A DNA stretch of 64,000 bases, from positions 679,984 through 743,983 of the forward strand of contig NZ_JAXMOC010000001.1 in assembly GCF_034670125.1 (NCBI RefSeq). The letters are read 5' to 3'. The notes under the pieces are model-generated. The model saw only the letters and a program-made list of their open reading frames with translations, was not told the origin of the DNA and did no database searches. Positions 38,428 to 47,262 of this stretch are shown piece after piece. This DNA comes from Maricaulis sp034670125. Lineage in GTDB: Bacteria > Pseudomonadota > Alphaproteobacteria > Caulobacterales > Maricaulaceae. The number at the start of each line of letters is the position of its first letter. The first letter of the stretch is position 1. The position numbers and the translations under genes were made by a program.

Positions 38428-39437
38428 CGGTCCGGATGGTTACAGCGCCGAGAGCGTCGCGGTTGATACACTCCATCGTTGCAGGCCAGGCAGCCCGCCG
38501 CCCCGACTGTCGCCATTGGCTGGTGCCGGCAAATGCATGTGACGCGGTATATCTCAGTCTTATGAGTGCCGGTGCTAGCTTTGATGTCGTTGATATCCGT
38601 GAGGAAAATTTCTGTCTGGATGTCGACCAGGCCATTGAGGCGCTGGGCGGCGATCGATCCTATGCCGGGTTGATCTACATTCATGGCTACGGTGCTTCGC
38701 ATTCGGCGGCCACGGATATACGGCGGTTGCGCAATGCGGCGGGACCGGAGCTTGTGGTCATTGATGACCGTTGCCTTTGTCCGCCGTCCATTGATCCAGA
38801 AATGGAGGGTTTGGGCTGTGCGGACGCAGTCGTTTACAGCACTGGCCATGGCAAGGTCCTGGATCTTGGTGCAGGTGGCTATGCCCTTGTGAGCGATGGT
38901 CTCGCGCTTCTTCCGGTTGAGGGGGTGTTCGATCCGGCCGCCGAGGCCGGCCTGATTGACGCACTCCGGACAAGGATCGATCCCGGCCTGGATCAGGAAG
39001 TCGCGGTGGAGAACCGCATTGCGGATTGGCTGGCAAGCTGGCTACCGACCGCAGAGGGACCGGACTGGCCGGCTTTGCGACACGCGATTGAGCGGGAGTT
39101 ACCCGCAGTGCTGGCTCACAAAAGCCGACTCAACGAAGTCTACCGATCGACCTTGCCTGCGGAATTCGTCCTGGCGGGCGCCGACCATCTGTGGCGGTAT
39201 AATCTCCGGGTGCCGAACAGGGATCGGCTGTTGGAGCGGATTTTCGACGCCGGATTGTTTGCATCCGCGCATTTCCGCTCATTTCGCAGCCACCTGGACT
39301 CCGGGCAGTGCCCCGTCGCCCATGCGGTCCAGTGCTCGACCATCAACTTGTTCAATGATAAAAACTTTTCCTTGGATCAAGCGACCCGCGTGTCAGAAAT
39401 TGTCGTGGCGCACCTGGCGCACGCAGCATCGGGATAG
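38424..39437 (+). CDS. Divergent PLP-fold (DegT-like) protein
   Basis: This 337-residue protein looks like a shortened DegT/aspartate-aminotransferase fold. Comparable features are HWLVPANACDAVYLSLMSAG in place of the N-terminal cofactor region, LVVIDDRCLCPPSID with the aspartate, and YSTGHGKVLDLGAGGYALVS. The last matches the lysine-containing PLP motif, and Lys in GHGKVLD is probably the Schiff base. Identity to characterised enzymes is not evident and the C-terminus is unusual (NLFNDKNFSLDQATR). It lies in the six-gene operon and overlaps the preceding gene by 4 bases. It may act on an amino-sugar or be a non-catalytic relative. Confidence 0.6.
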   Translation: MTVRMVTAPRASRLIHSIVAGQAARRPDCRHWLVPANACDAVYLSLMSAGASFDVVDIREENFCLDVDQAIEALGGDRSYAGLIYIHGYGASHSAATDIRRLRNAAGPELVVIDDRCLCPPSIDPEMEGLGCADAVVYSTGHGKVLDLGAGGYALVSDGLALLPVEGVFDPAAEAGLIDALRTRIDPGLDQEVAVENRIADWLASWLPTAEGPDWPALRHAIERELPAVLAHKSRLNEVYRSTLPAEFVLAGADHLWRYNLRVPNRDRLLERIFDAGLFASAHFRSFRSHLDSGQCPVAHAVQCSTINLFNDKNFSLDQATRVSEIVVAHLAHAASG

Positions 39438-39445
39438 GGTGAGGC

Positions 39446-40453
39446 ATGCAATACACCTTTCTGATTTGCAGCGAGCGGTCCGGCAGCAACCTGATCACGT
39501 CATTGATGAGTGGGCATCCGCAATTTTCCGGGCCACCGCCGACACACATGTTCCGGCTATTCGGCCTCAATAGCGGTCATTATCTGCCATTTGATCATGC
39601 GGCTCGTCGTCGTTTTCTGGCTGATTTCCACGCCGCCCGAGCCACCATACTTGGTGACTGGAACACAAGTTTTTCGCTTGAAGAGCTTGAGGGCGTTTGT
39701 GGTCAATCACAGAGCATGGCATCAGCATTTGACTTCATGTATCGACGCGAGTGCGCATCTGAAGGTGCCAGTCGGGCTTTTGTGAAAGAGAACCACACCT
39801 ATAGATTCGTACCCTTCTTGCTGGATCATTGGCCCGGGGCCCGGTTTGTGTTCCAGGTCCGGGACCCTCGCGATGTGGCTGCGAGCTGGGTCAAGACCAG
39901 CAGTGTGCCGGGCGGAGTGGCCAAGGCGGTATCGGTGTGGTGCGCTGACCAAAGCGAGACATTAGACCTTCTTTGTGACCCGCAACTGTCGGCACGGACG
40001 GTGCAGATCCGCTATGAAGACCTGATTCAGCGGCCCACCGAGGTCCTGAGCGGGGTCTGTCACAATCTCGGGGTGGATTTCGATGCCGGCATGCTCTGCG
40101 CACACCAGAATCCGAGAACGGCCAAGACCGCCAAACAAGTTGATGCGTGGTCCAACCTGGGTCGACCCGTGATGAGTGGGAACTCGGGCAATTACGGCTC
40201 GGTCCTGACTGCGGATGACGTCCTGTATATCGAGTTGAAGTGCGCCACGCTCATGAAACGCTTTGGATACACGGCTCAAAATGATGTCGATTCCATGGGA
40301 GCGGAGGAGCAGGAGCGGATGCTTGCCAGTCTTGAGGAACGCTTGTCGCCAGGGCGTTCCGAGCGTCCCATGTCGGATGATGAAGTGAAGCGGCGGGAAC
40401 GTCGACTCGCGTTGATTTCCCGCATCATCGAGCCGCCGGCAGTCCGCTCATGA
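39446..40453 (+). CDS. Sulfotransferase family protein 2
   Basis: This 335-residue sulfotransferase-fold protein has the phosphosulfate loop FLICSERSGSNLITSLMSGH at residues about 5-24 and the conserved RDPRDVAASWVK at about residues 138-149. VQIRYEDLIQRPTEVL and a C-terminal PVMSGNSGNYGSVLT follow. It differs considerably from the first sulfotransferase, so the two may act on different acceptors. Its stop overlaps the next ATG by 4 bases. Confidence 0.87.
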   Translation: MQYTFLICSERSGSNLITSLMSGHPQFSGPPPTHMFRLFGLNSGHYLPFDHAARRRFLADFHAARATILGDWNTSFSLEELEGVCGQSQSMASAFDFMYRRECASEGASRAFVKENHTYRFVPFLLDHWPGARFVFQVRDPRDVAASWVKTSSVPGGVAKAVSVWCADQSETLDLLCDPQLSARTVQIRYEDLIQRPTEVLSGVCHNLGVDFDAGMLCAHQNPRTAKTAKQVDAWSNLGRPVMSGNSGNYGSVLTADDVLYIELKCATLMKRFGYTAQNDVDSMGAEEQERMLASLEERLSPGRSERPMSDDEVKRRERRLALISRIIEPPAVRS

Positions 40454-41415
40454 CCGAGCAGGGCGGTTTCGACTATTCGGTCATCATTCCAACCTATAAT
40501 CCGGGGCCGCCGCTGATCGAGCTGATCGAGCGGTTGGAGCGGACATTCACGAAAATGAACGTCGGACGGTACGAGATTGTCATTGTGGATGACGGATCGC
40601 CCAGTCCCGAGGCGCCGGCCACGCTCAAATCGGTCGGCGAGCGAGAGGCTGTAACTGTCATTCGCCTGACCCGCAATTACGGCAAGCCCGGCGCCGTAAT
40701 GTGTGGCCTCAACCAAAGCCGGGGCGACCGGGTCCTGACACTCGATGATGATCTGCAGCAGGCGCCCGAAGATCTCGAGAAGCTGGCAGTGCACAATGGG
40801 CATGATGTGATCATCGCGCGCTACCGGAACAAAAAACATGACCTCATGCAGCGCGTGACGAGCCGTATCAAGGCGCAGTTCGACCGCGTTATTCTTGGCT
40901 ATGAGTTCCCGATTTCGCCCATGAAGCTCCTCCGGCGACGGGTTGTTGAAGGGATGTTGCTTAACTCGAGCGATCGGCCCTTCATACCCGCGCTTATCCA
41001 GCAGGTGACGACCGATATTGTGGCGGTGGATGTCGAACACCACGAGAGCGCATACCCGCAATCCCGATACACTTTCTCGCGCCGGTTGCGCCAGTTCTCG
41101 AACCTGCTGGTCGGCAACTCCAACCTGTTGTTGCGGTGGTTGGGTGTTGTGGGCTTTCTCATCATGTTCGCCAGCCTTTCACTGGCGGCATTCATCATCG
41201 TGCGGAAGCTGGCCGGCGTTCAGGTGGAGGTGGGCTGGTCCTCGCTGATGGTCGCGGTCTTGATGATCGGGGGGCTACAACTCGGAGCAATGAGCATCAT
41301 AGGTCAGTATCTGCTGCGGATACTCAATGTTTCGGCCAAGAAGCCGGCCTACTTCATTCGTGACATTGATGGTGTTGAGTATTCTGACAACCGGTCAGGC
41401 AAGGAGAGCCGCTAG
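40450..41415 (+). CDS. GT2 glycosyltransferase, polyprenyl-phosphate type (GtrB/ArnC-like)
   Basis: This 321-residue membrane-associated glycosyltransferase has an N-terminal GT-A domain with SVIIPTYNPGPPLIELIER, YEIVIVDDGSPSPEAP and the divalent-metal DDD motif in RVLTLDDDLQQAP. Two C-terminal helices (about 228-255 and 265-290) fit the DPM1/ArnC/GtrB class that attaches sugars to polyprenyl phosphate. It presumably builds the lipid-linked sugar donor for the surrounding pathway. It overlaps its neighbours (ATGA upstream, 1 base downstream). Confidence 0.9.
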   Translation: MTEQGGFDYSVIIPTYNPGPPLIELIERLERTFTKMNVGRYEIVIVDDGSPSPEAPATLKSVGEREAVTVIRLTRNYGKPGAVMCGLNQSRGDRVLTLDDDLQQAPEDLEKLAVHNGHDVIIARYRNKKHDLMQRVTSRIKAQFDRVILGYEFPISPMKLLRRRVVEGMLLNSSDRPFIPALIQQVTTDIVAVDVEHHESAYPQSRYTFSRRLRQFSNLLVGNSNLLLRWLGVVGFLIMFASLSLAAFIIVRKLAGVQVEVGWSSLMVAVLMIGGLQLGAMSIIGQYLLRILNVSAKKPAYFIRDIDGVEYSDNRSGKESR

Positions 41416-42158
41416 TGGCGAGGCCGGAGGACGGTATGCGGCGTGGCCGGTGCATCGGTATTCTCCAACCAGTCTATCTGCCCTGGATCGGCTACTTTGA
41501 ACAAATTGATTATGTTGATCATTTTGTTTTCCAGGATGATGTTCAGTACACCAAGAATGACTGGAGAAACCGCAACAGGATCTGCACCAAGTCAGGGCCG
41601 ACCTGGTTGATCGTTCCCGTGAAACGGGATGGGTTGAGCACGCGCTTGCACGAGACCCGAATAGACTACGGTCGAAACTGGGCACGAAAGCAGATTCTGA
41701 CGGTCAGGCAGGCCTACTCATCATCACCCTATATCGATCCCGTCATTGCCATGTTGGAATCGGCATTTGACGCGCGGCCAGACCGGCTGACTGACCTGAC
41801 CATCCCGTTGATAGAGCAGCTCGCCGGTCACCTCTCGATTGCCGGTACGTTCAGTCGCGCGAGCGATATTCCCCGCGCTCCGGACGCTGACCTGACTGGC
41901 CGCTTGCTGGAGATCGCGAAAGCCCATGCCGCCACGGATCTGTATCTTGGGGCCAAGGGCATAGCCTATGTGGACACGCAATTCCTCGGACAGAATGGCG
42001 TTGCGGTAACGTTCCAGAATTTCATCCATCCCACTTACAAGCAGCACGGGGCTGATTTTCAATCCCACATGTCGATGTTGGACTATATCGCGAACGTTGG
42101 GCCAGCGGGCGTCCGTCAATGGCTGGATACTTTGCCAAAGTTTGGGTCAGCACCCTGA
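41415..42158 (+). CDS. WbqC-family protein
   Basis: This 247-residue protein matches the WbqC family, found in O-antigen and nucleotide-sugar gene clusters. The family signature CIGILQPVYLPWIGYFEQID runs from residue 10, followed by DHFVFQDDVQYTKNDWRNRN and WLIVPVK. Members may catalyse acyl or amino-acid transfer to sugars, but activity is uncertain. It starts at GTG 41415, overlapping the previous TAG by one base, and ends the operon. The next gene is convergent and 33 bases away. Confidence 0.9.
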   Translation: MARPEDGMRRGRCIGILQPVYLPWIGYFEQIDYVDHFVFQDDVQYTKNDWRNRNRICTKSGPTWLIVPVKRDGLSTRLHETRIDYGRNWARKQILTVRQAYSSSPYIDPVIAMLESAFDARPDRLTDLTIPLIEQLAGHLSIAGTFSRASDIPRAPDADLTGRLLEIAKAHAATDLYLGAKGIAYVDTQFLGQNGVAVTFQNFIHPTYKQHGADFQSHMSMLDYIANVGPAGVRQWLDTLPKFGSAP

Positions 42159-42191
42159 TTGCTGATCAGGTCGGCATCCGCGCCTCCAATC

Positions 42192-44066
42192 TCATTGATC
42201 CGGCTCGGATGGTCCTGTCTCGTTCGCCACCGCGCGCAGGGCGTGGCGGGGAATCCAGATGATGATGGGAGATTGGACATAGTCTGACCAGGTCTCGAGG
42301 ACGGGGTCGTAGTCATCCGGGAACGCAATGCCGTGGCGAGCCAGAACGGCAGGGTCGTGGGAGTTCTCCCGGGCAGGGCTTTCGAGAATCCAGGCGTTGC
42401 GGACGGTCTCCTCGTCCAGACTTGCGATCGTATGATCAAACAGCGCCTGCGAGCCGGAATAACCTGACAGGGCCCACGGCGTTCGCGGCGTCGAAAGGTC
42501 CAGCAGAAACGCTACCATGGGCAATCGGCCGGACAGGTCGATCAAGGCCGGATTGGGACCTGTCTCAGGGAGGCGCGATTGCAAAGAGGCGATGTCTTCC
42601 ATGAAGGACCGAGTGGAAGGGTCGACGCGCATGAACGCCATTCCCCGAACGGCCTCAACCGGTTCGCGCTGCGTCGAGAGGTCGGATGGCAGGCGATATG
42701 GCAGTTGGTAGGCGTGCTTCATCGAGACGAACACATAGGCATAAGACAGGACCAGAAAGATGGCTGTTGTTTTCCAGAACGTGCCGGTCCTTTCAGCCAT
42801 CAGGAAGATGCCAAACAGGACGATCAATGTGCCTGAGAAAAACTGGAATTTGACCAACCAGTTGCTGCCGGTGCCGAAGAAGGCAGCCACACAAAGCGTG
42901 AGCATCATCAACAAGGCCGCCCAGTCCTTGATCCAGAGCCCGACTGGCGCGCGGCTCAATACTGCGATCGCAGGCGTTATCACCAAGGCCGAGGCGGTAC
43001 TGATCAGGATCGTGAAGCTCATGGCCCCAAAATCAACGGATTGCAGCCAAGCCTGACCGAAAACTGCATCGAGCCCTGAGGCGCCGAATGCCAAACTGGC
43101 CGCCACGACAGCCAGGAGAGTGACGCGGGCCCAGTCCGCTGCCTGCCAGAAGCGGGACGGCAATTGCCTGCGGACAAGTACCAGTGTCGCAAACGCCGAC
43201 AGCGGGAGGTAGGTTGCCCAATCCCGCGCGCCGTACTTTGAGAAATCTTCAAAAAACCGTTCCAGACCACGAGCCAGGGCCCCGTCGCGCTCGAGCAGGG
43301 CGCGTCGCTCCAGCCCGCCGCCGATGCGGTCCAGCGTCGTCCAAGGCGGCTCCACTGCCAGCGTTTGATAGGCGAGGTAGCCGACAACTCCGACCAGCAG
43401 CCAGCCAGCAGCCTTTGCCAACTGGCCCAGACGCGGGCGGGCGGTAACAAGAACAAGCGGAACAGCCACAATCGCGACAATCAGAGGCGCGAGTGGCCGG
43501 GTCAGGAAAAGGGGTATGAGCAGCGCTCCGACCGTCATCATTTCCGCGCGACAGTTGTTGTGAGACTGGCTCAGTCGAACGGCAACCCGCAGGGCCAGGG
43601 CGCCCATGAATAGCAGCAGAATGTAGCCGAGCGCATTGTAGGAGGGGTCGGGAACCCAGTTCCTGTAGAATGGCGTTACGGCCAAGCCCGCCAGAAATGC
43701 GTGTCGTGTTTCCACCACCCAGTCAGAACTGGCATCGACACAGAACTCATGAGTTTGACGGACAAGAAAATAGGCGCCCGCCCAAATCAGGACGAAGACC
43801 GCAATGCGATGGAGAAGGAAGGAGTCGCTAAACGAAAGGAATTGCCAGACAACGCCAAACTGAGTGGTCTGCATGTCAATCTCGTCGAGATTGAAAATCG
43901 AGTTGTAGTAGAATCCGGTGTCGCTGAACTCGACCCCGCGATGAAGAAGCCCAAGCACGGTCAACACCATCGCCACCGATGGCAGGAGCCCGATCAGGAA
44001 GATCAGGTGGGTCTTGCTGATGCCATTCAGGCGAGCGCGGATGGAGTGCTGAAGTGGGATGGTCAT
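42192..44066 (-). CDS. Large polytopic membrane protein, possible GT-C glycosyltransferase
   Basis: This 624-residue protein is not of a family I can name. At least ten hydrophobic helices run through residues 18-430, for example LIFLIGLLPSVAMVLTVLGL and LAPLIVAIVAVPLVLV. A roughly 190-residue C-terminal globular part follows. A first external loop with acidic GVEFSDTGFYYNSIF is reminiscent of GT-C/PMT-type enzymes. It is convergent with the WbqC gene and has its own promoter. A role in building or transferring a surface glycan is inference. Confidence 0.6.
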   Translation of the reverse strand: MTIPLQHSIRARLNGISKTHLIFLIGLLPSVAMVLTVLGLLHRGVEFSDTGFYYNSIFNLDEIDMQTTQFGVVWQFLSFSDSFLLHRIAVFVLIWAGAYFLVRQTHEFCVDASSDWVVETRHAFLAGLAVTPFYRNWVPDPSYNALGYILLLFMGALALRVAVRLSQSHNNCRAEMMTVGALLIPLFLTRPLAPLIVAIVAVPLVLVTARPRLGQLAKAAGWLLVGVVGYLAYQTLAVEPPWTTLDRIGGGLERRALLERDGALARGLERFFEDFSKYGARDWATYLPLSAFATLVLVRRQLPSRFWQAADWARVTLLAVVAASLAFGASGLDAVFGQAWLQSVDFGAMSFTILISTASALVITPAIAVLSRAPVGLWIKDWAALLMMLTLCVAAFFGTGSNWLVKFQFFSGTLIVLFGIFLMAERTGTFWKTTAIFLVLSYAYVFVSMKHAYQLPYRLPSDLSTQREPVEAVRGMAFMRVDPSTRSFMEDIASLQSRLPETGPNPALIDLSGRLPMVAFLLDLSTPRTPWALSGYSGSQALFDHTIASLDEETVRNAWILESPARENSHDPAVLARHGIAFPDDYDPVLETWSDYVQSPIIIWIPRHALRAVANETGPSEPDQ

Positions 44067-44210
44067 CGCTTCGATCTGCCTGGTAGCAAGGTAACGCCCC
44101 TGGGGCGCATGGCAGCCGCTTGCCGGTTGATACGATGCTTTGGGCCTAATGTGGTTGAGTGCCGGACCAGTTCTCGGGTCTTCGTCCTTGCCAGCGGGCC
44201 AACCGGACCA

Positions 44211-44248
44211 AAAAAATGGGCAGGCCCCTCAATAGGATGGGCCTGCCC
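44211..44248 (-). terminator. Rho-independent terminator of the tail-fibre-like gene
   Basis: On the minus strand GGGCAGGCCC (44239-44248) pairs perfectly with GGGCCTGCCC (44218-44227) around an 11-base loop and is followed by ATTTTTTTGG. It lies 26 bases after the stop of the 44275 gene. The rest of the 208-base gap to the large membrane protein gene shows nothing else. Confidence 0.93.
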
Positions 44249-44274
44249 TGCAATGGGGTCGAGGTCAGAGACCG

Positions 44275-45402
44275 TCAGTTCTGCTCGAGGCGGGACAGGC
44301 GCTCCTCGAAATGAGCAATCTGAGTCTGTGCGGCCTGCTGCTCGCGGTGAAGCTGCTCGATATAGATATGGGCTGTCTCGAGCTCGTTGAGCATGCCGCC
44401 AATTTTCTCGGAGATGTTCATCGGACCCTGCTCAGCCGTAGGACCGACATTCGGCAGGTGGCGATTGGCCCACATGTATTCAGCATGATCATCAATTGAT
44501 GGCAGTGCATAGCTTTCCTCGAAAACCGCGTCACAGCCGACGCTGCAGCTGCCATCGGTCGTCAGCGTGCCACCAATTTTCAGATCCCCACCCTCGTAGA
44601 GGATGAGTTCGGACAGGCCGCTGCCCGCCCGCGAAATCCGGAAAGTCGTGTCGTGGCCGCCATGGACCATGCGCCAGGAACCGGTCCCACCGGTCGCACC
44701 GGTATCGTCCAGCGTCACGCCAAAGAACCCATCAGATGAGTCAACGATGTGAATGTTATCGTCGGGGCTCGCAGTGCCCATGCCGATGTGGTTGTTGGAC
44801 GCGATGTACAATGCGTTGGTGTCCGCGCCGGGCTGGATCCGCAAGGGAAGCTGGCTTCCGTTGGTAACGTCGCGAATGAAGAAGTTGGATTCATTGGCAG
44901 CGAGATCGAATACCTGTGGCGTAAAGCCGCTGGACCCGTTCTGATCAAGGCGCAAGGTGGGCGTATTGCCGTCGACGACATGAATTTGCGTGACCGGGGT
45001 CGACGTCCCGACGCCAATTTCACCACTACTGTCGACGTAAAGAGAACTCGCCGGCGCATCGGCGTCGATACGGAACACCTGGCGACCAGCGTCGGTGTCC
45101 TCAATCGCGAAATAGTTGGATCCGCCATTGGACGAGTCGTTGATCACGATCCGCCAGTCACGTGTCGGGAAACTCGCTGAACTACTGGTGTCGTTGAAAT
45201 GTATGCGAAGATTGTTTTCCTTCAGGCGCAGCGTATCGAACCCAAAACTCTCGCCATTGACGCAGTCATTGCCGACGCACAGGCTGAATGAAATGATGAC
45301 ATCATCCAGGTGCTGGACGTCAGCTGAAGTCGCCCCCGGCAACCCCACCGAGAGCCCGAGAGTAAGTGCCAGCGAACTGGCTATGGTACGAAGCTGCTTC
45401 AC
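44275..45402 (-). CDS. Exported tail-fibre-like protein with C-terminal coiled coil
   Basis: This 375-residue exported protein has a signal peptide (KQLRTIASSLALTLGLSVGL). Its beta-rich repeated segments resemble phage tail-fibre domains: GEIGVGTSTPVTQIHVVDG and NHIGMGTASPDDNIHIVDSS are two related copies. The C-terminal part resembles the region after S74-type domains (IDDHAEYMWANRHLPNVGPT), and a short coiled coil ends it (LETAHIYIEQLHREQQAAQ). GTG 45402 was chosen because GGGGGG lies just upstream and the signal peptide then begins properly; ATG 45417 is a longer alternative. It probably trimerises at the cell surface. Confidence 0.75.
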   Translation of the reverse strand: MKQLRTIASSLALTLGLSVGLPGATSADVQHLDDVIISFSLCVGNDCVNGESFGFDTLRLKENNLRIHFNDTSSSASFPTRDWRIVINDSSNGGSNYFAIEDTDAGRQVFRIDADAPASSLYVDSSGEIGVGTSTPVTQIHVVDGNTPTLRLDQNGSSGFTPQVFDLAANESNFFIRDVTNGSQLPLRIQPGADTNALYIASNNHIGMGTASPDDNIHIVDSSDGFFGVTLDDTGATGGTGSWRMVHGGHDTTFRISRAGSGLSELILYEGGDLKIGGTLTTDGSCSVGCDAVFEESYALPSIDDHAEYMWANRHLPNVGPTAEQGPMNISEKIGGMLNELETAHIYIEQLHREQQAAQTQIAHFEERLSRLEQN

Positions 45403-45428
45403 GAGAATGCCCCCCATTGCGGCAATAT

Positions 45429-45884
45429 TCAGGTTTCTGACTCCGCCTCGGACGAGGCGAAAATTTGTCCGTTGACGACGCGGAAACTGCCGTCGGATGC
45501 AATGCCGATACGAGGCACCTGTGCGCTTGCCTCGCGACCATTGGCACGACGCGAGTGTGGCGAGGAATGCTGGACCACATCGCCCGTCGCCGCCGTAACT
45601 TCATAGCGATATACGCCGTCATCGACGGCACCGTGGTCACTGAGCCGGAAGCTGGGCGCGCGACGCGCCGAAAAAACTTCGCCGACATAACCATTCGGTC
45701 CGGTTACGCGAACCGAGTAGTTGAAGAAACTCGGCTCACCCTCGAAATACAGACGGGTTCCGGCCAAGCGAACCGATATCGACGCCGAGGAAGGCACATC
45801 ATCTGCTTGCGGAATTGCCACCCCGGATGGCAGTGCCAACCAGATGGCTGCCACCATCAGTGTGATCAAATTTCGGACTCGCAT
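45429..45884 (-). CDS. Small exported protein preceding the tail-fibre-like gene
   Basis: This 151-residue protein has a signal peptide (VRNLITLMVAAIWLALPSGV) and a mature, beta-rich domain of unknown type, with SISVRLAGTRLYFEGEPSFF, YSVRVTGPNGYVGEVF and DDGVYRYEVTAATGDV. Immunoglobulin-like strands are plausible. GAGGGG 8 bases before ATG 45884 supports the start. It lies 26 bases upstream of the tail-fibre-like protein start, and both share one terminator, so they are probably an operon. Function is unknown. Confidence 0.68.
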   Translation of the reverse strand: MRVRNLITLMVAAIWLALPSGVAIPQADDVPSSASISVRLAGTRLYFEGEPSFFNYSVRVTGPNGYVGEVFSARRAPSFRLSDHGAVDDGVYRYEVTAATGDVVQHSSPHSRRANGREASAQVPRIGIASDGSFRVVNGQIFASSEAESET

Positions 45885-45971
45885 CGAGCACCCCTCATTT
45901 GGTTGGGAATCATATACACAAGCCGGTTGCGGCACAATGCTGCGCAATTGGCAATGTTCTGTTTTTTGCCA

Positions 45972-47255
45972 TTATTCCGGGTTTCCGGTGCCGATTGTGG
46001 CCAGCAAGTCGGGGACTTCAGACTGGGCTGCGGCGACCACATCAGGCGGAAGTGCGAGAATTAGCCGATCGCGCAGCAGCATTGCCCGCGTCTGGCCGCG
46101 ATAGGAGGCAACGCTGCACCAGACCAGGGCTGTCCGATAGCTCTGGGGAACGCCGGACCCTCTCGCGTACAGCAGGCAGAGATTGAGCGCGGCTGCCCCG
46201 GATCCCTGTAGCGCTGCCTGACGCAGACGCGCGAGCCCCAGACCCGTATCCTGTCGAACACCCAGTCCGCCAAGATATCGAAACGCTGTCCGATAAAGCG
46301 CGACTGTCTCACCCGCCTCGGCTGCGGCGTTCTCAGCCGGATCCATTGGCCGATTCCAATCCGGCACGATCAATCGATCGTCGAATGGCACGCCGAGTTG
46401 CTCGATGAGATTGGCAACATTCCCGACCTCAATCGCCCTGGCGCGGCTGAGAAGGGCCCTGGCGGCCTCTTCGTCAACCGGCATGCCAAAGCCGGATTCA
46501 TGTAGGATCGAGAGATTTCTCATCGCCTCGGCCAAGCCCTGTTCGGCGGCCAGACCAAACCAGCGGGCTGCTTCCTCGTAATCCTGCTCGACACCAACGC
46601 CGCGGACTCTCAGCAGGCCGAGATTATTCTGGGCTTGGGCATTTCCCGCTTCAGCGGCTTCGCGAAAAAGGCGTACGGCCTCCCCCTCGTTGGTCTCAAC
46701 TCCGTTGCCCTGCAGGTAAAGAAGGCCGAGATTGGCTTGGGCCTGCGCATTTCCCTGTGCCGCGGCCGCGGAATACCACCGTGCAGCTGCCTCGAGGTCC
46801 GGTTGCGGACGGTCGGCAAGGGCCGCGGCCAAATCGAACTGGAACTCGGGCGCTCCCGATTGCGCGGCCTGCTCGAACCAGAACAACGCAGTGTCGGTAT
46901 CTTGCGCGGTACCGAACCCGGCCCACAGGGCGTGCCCGAGAGCATTCTGCGAGCGGGCAACGCCGGCTTGCGCGGCGTCCCTGTCCAGTTCGTAGGCACG
47001 CGTATAATTTTGCGGGACGCCCAGGCCGTGACGGAACATGTGCGCCAGCACCGCCATCGCGTCCGGGTTGCCGTCCGCGACAAGCGGGCGAACCTGTTCC
47101 AGCGCGGACTGATAGGCCTGCCTGTCGAGCGCGGCCTCAACGCCGGGCAAACCAGATTCCGCTTGCGGGTGCGCACCCGGCGCAACGAGAAGCGCAGTCA
47201 AAGTGCCGATGAGTACCATTCGGCAGGCTAGTCCGCTTGGGGGTTTGGTCGCCAT
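45972..47255 (-). CDS. Exported Sel1-repeat protein 1
   Basis: This 427-residue protein has a signal peptide (RMVLIGTLTALLVAPGAHPQ, after an N-terminal MATKPPSG extension). Five or six Sel1-like repeats are visible, for example AMAVLAHMFRHGLGVPQNYT, AQANLGLLYLQGNGVETNEG and AQNNLGLLRVRGVGVEQDYE. Sel1 repeats form alpha/alpha superhelices that bind proteins. ATG 47255 was chosen. It begins 7 bases after the preceding Sel1 gene's stop and is the last gene of the type II secretion transcription unit. A periplasmic scaffold or adaptor role is inferred. Confidence 0.82.
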   Translation of the reverse strand: MATKPPSGLACRMVLIGTLTALLVAPGAHPQAESGLPGVEAALDRQAYQSALEQVRPLVADGNPDAMAVLAHMFRHGLGVPQNYTRAYELDRDAAQAGVARSQNALGHALWAGFGTAQDTDTALFWFEQAAQSGAPEFQFDLAAALADRPQPDLEAAARWYSAAAAQGNAQAQANLGLLYLQGNGVETNEGEAVRLFREAAEAGNAQAQNNLGLLRVRGVGVEQDYEEAARWFGLAAEQGLAEAMRNLSILHESGFGMPVDEEAARALLSRARAIEVGNVANLIEQLGVPFDDRLIVPDWNRPMDPAENAAAEAGETVALYRTAFRYLGGLGVRQDTGLGLARLRQAALQGSGAAALNLCLLYARGSGVPQSYRTALVWCSVASYRGQTRAMLLRDRLILALPPDVVAAAQSEVPDLLATIGTGNPE

Positions 47256-47262
47256 GTCGGAC

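Noticed and set aside
42192..44066. Assignment of the 624-residue membrane protein as a specific O-antigen ligase or polymerase
   Set aside because: Only the general polytopic layout and an acidic loop are visible; no diagnostic motif supports a specific name.
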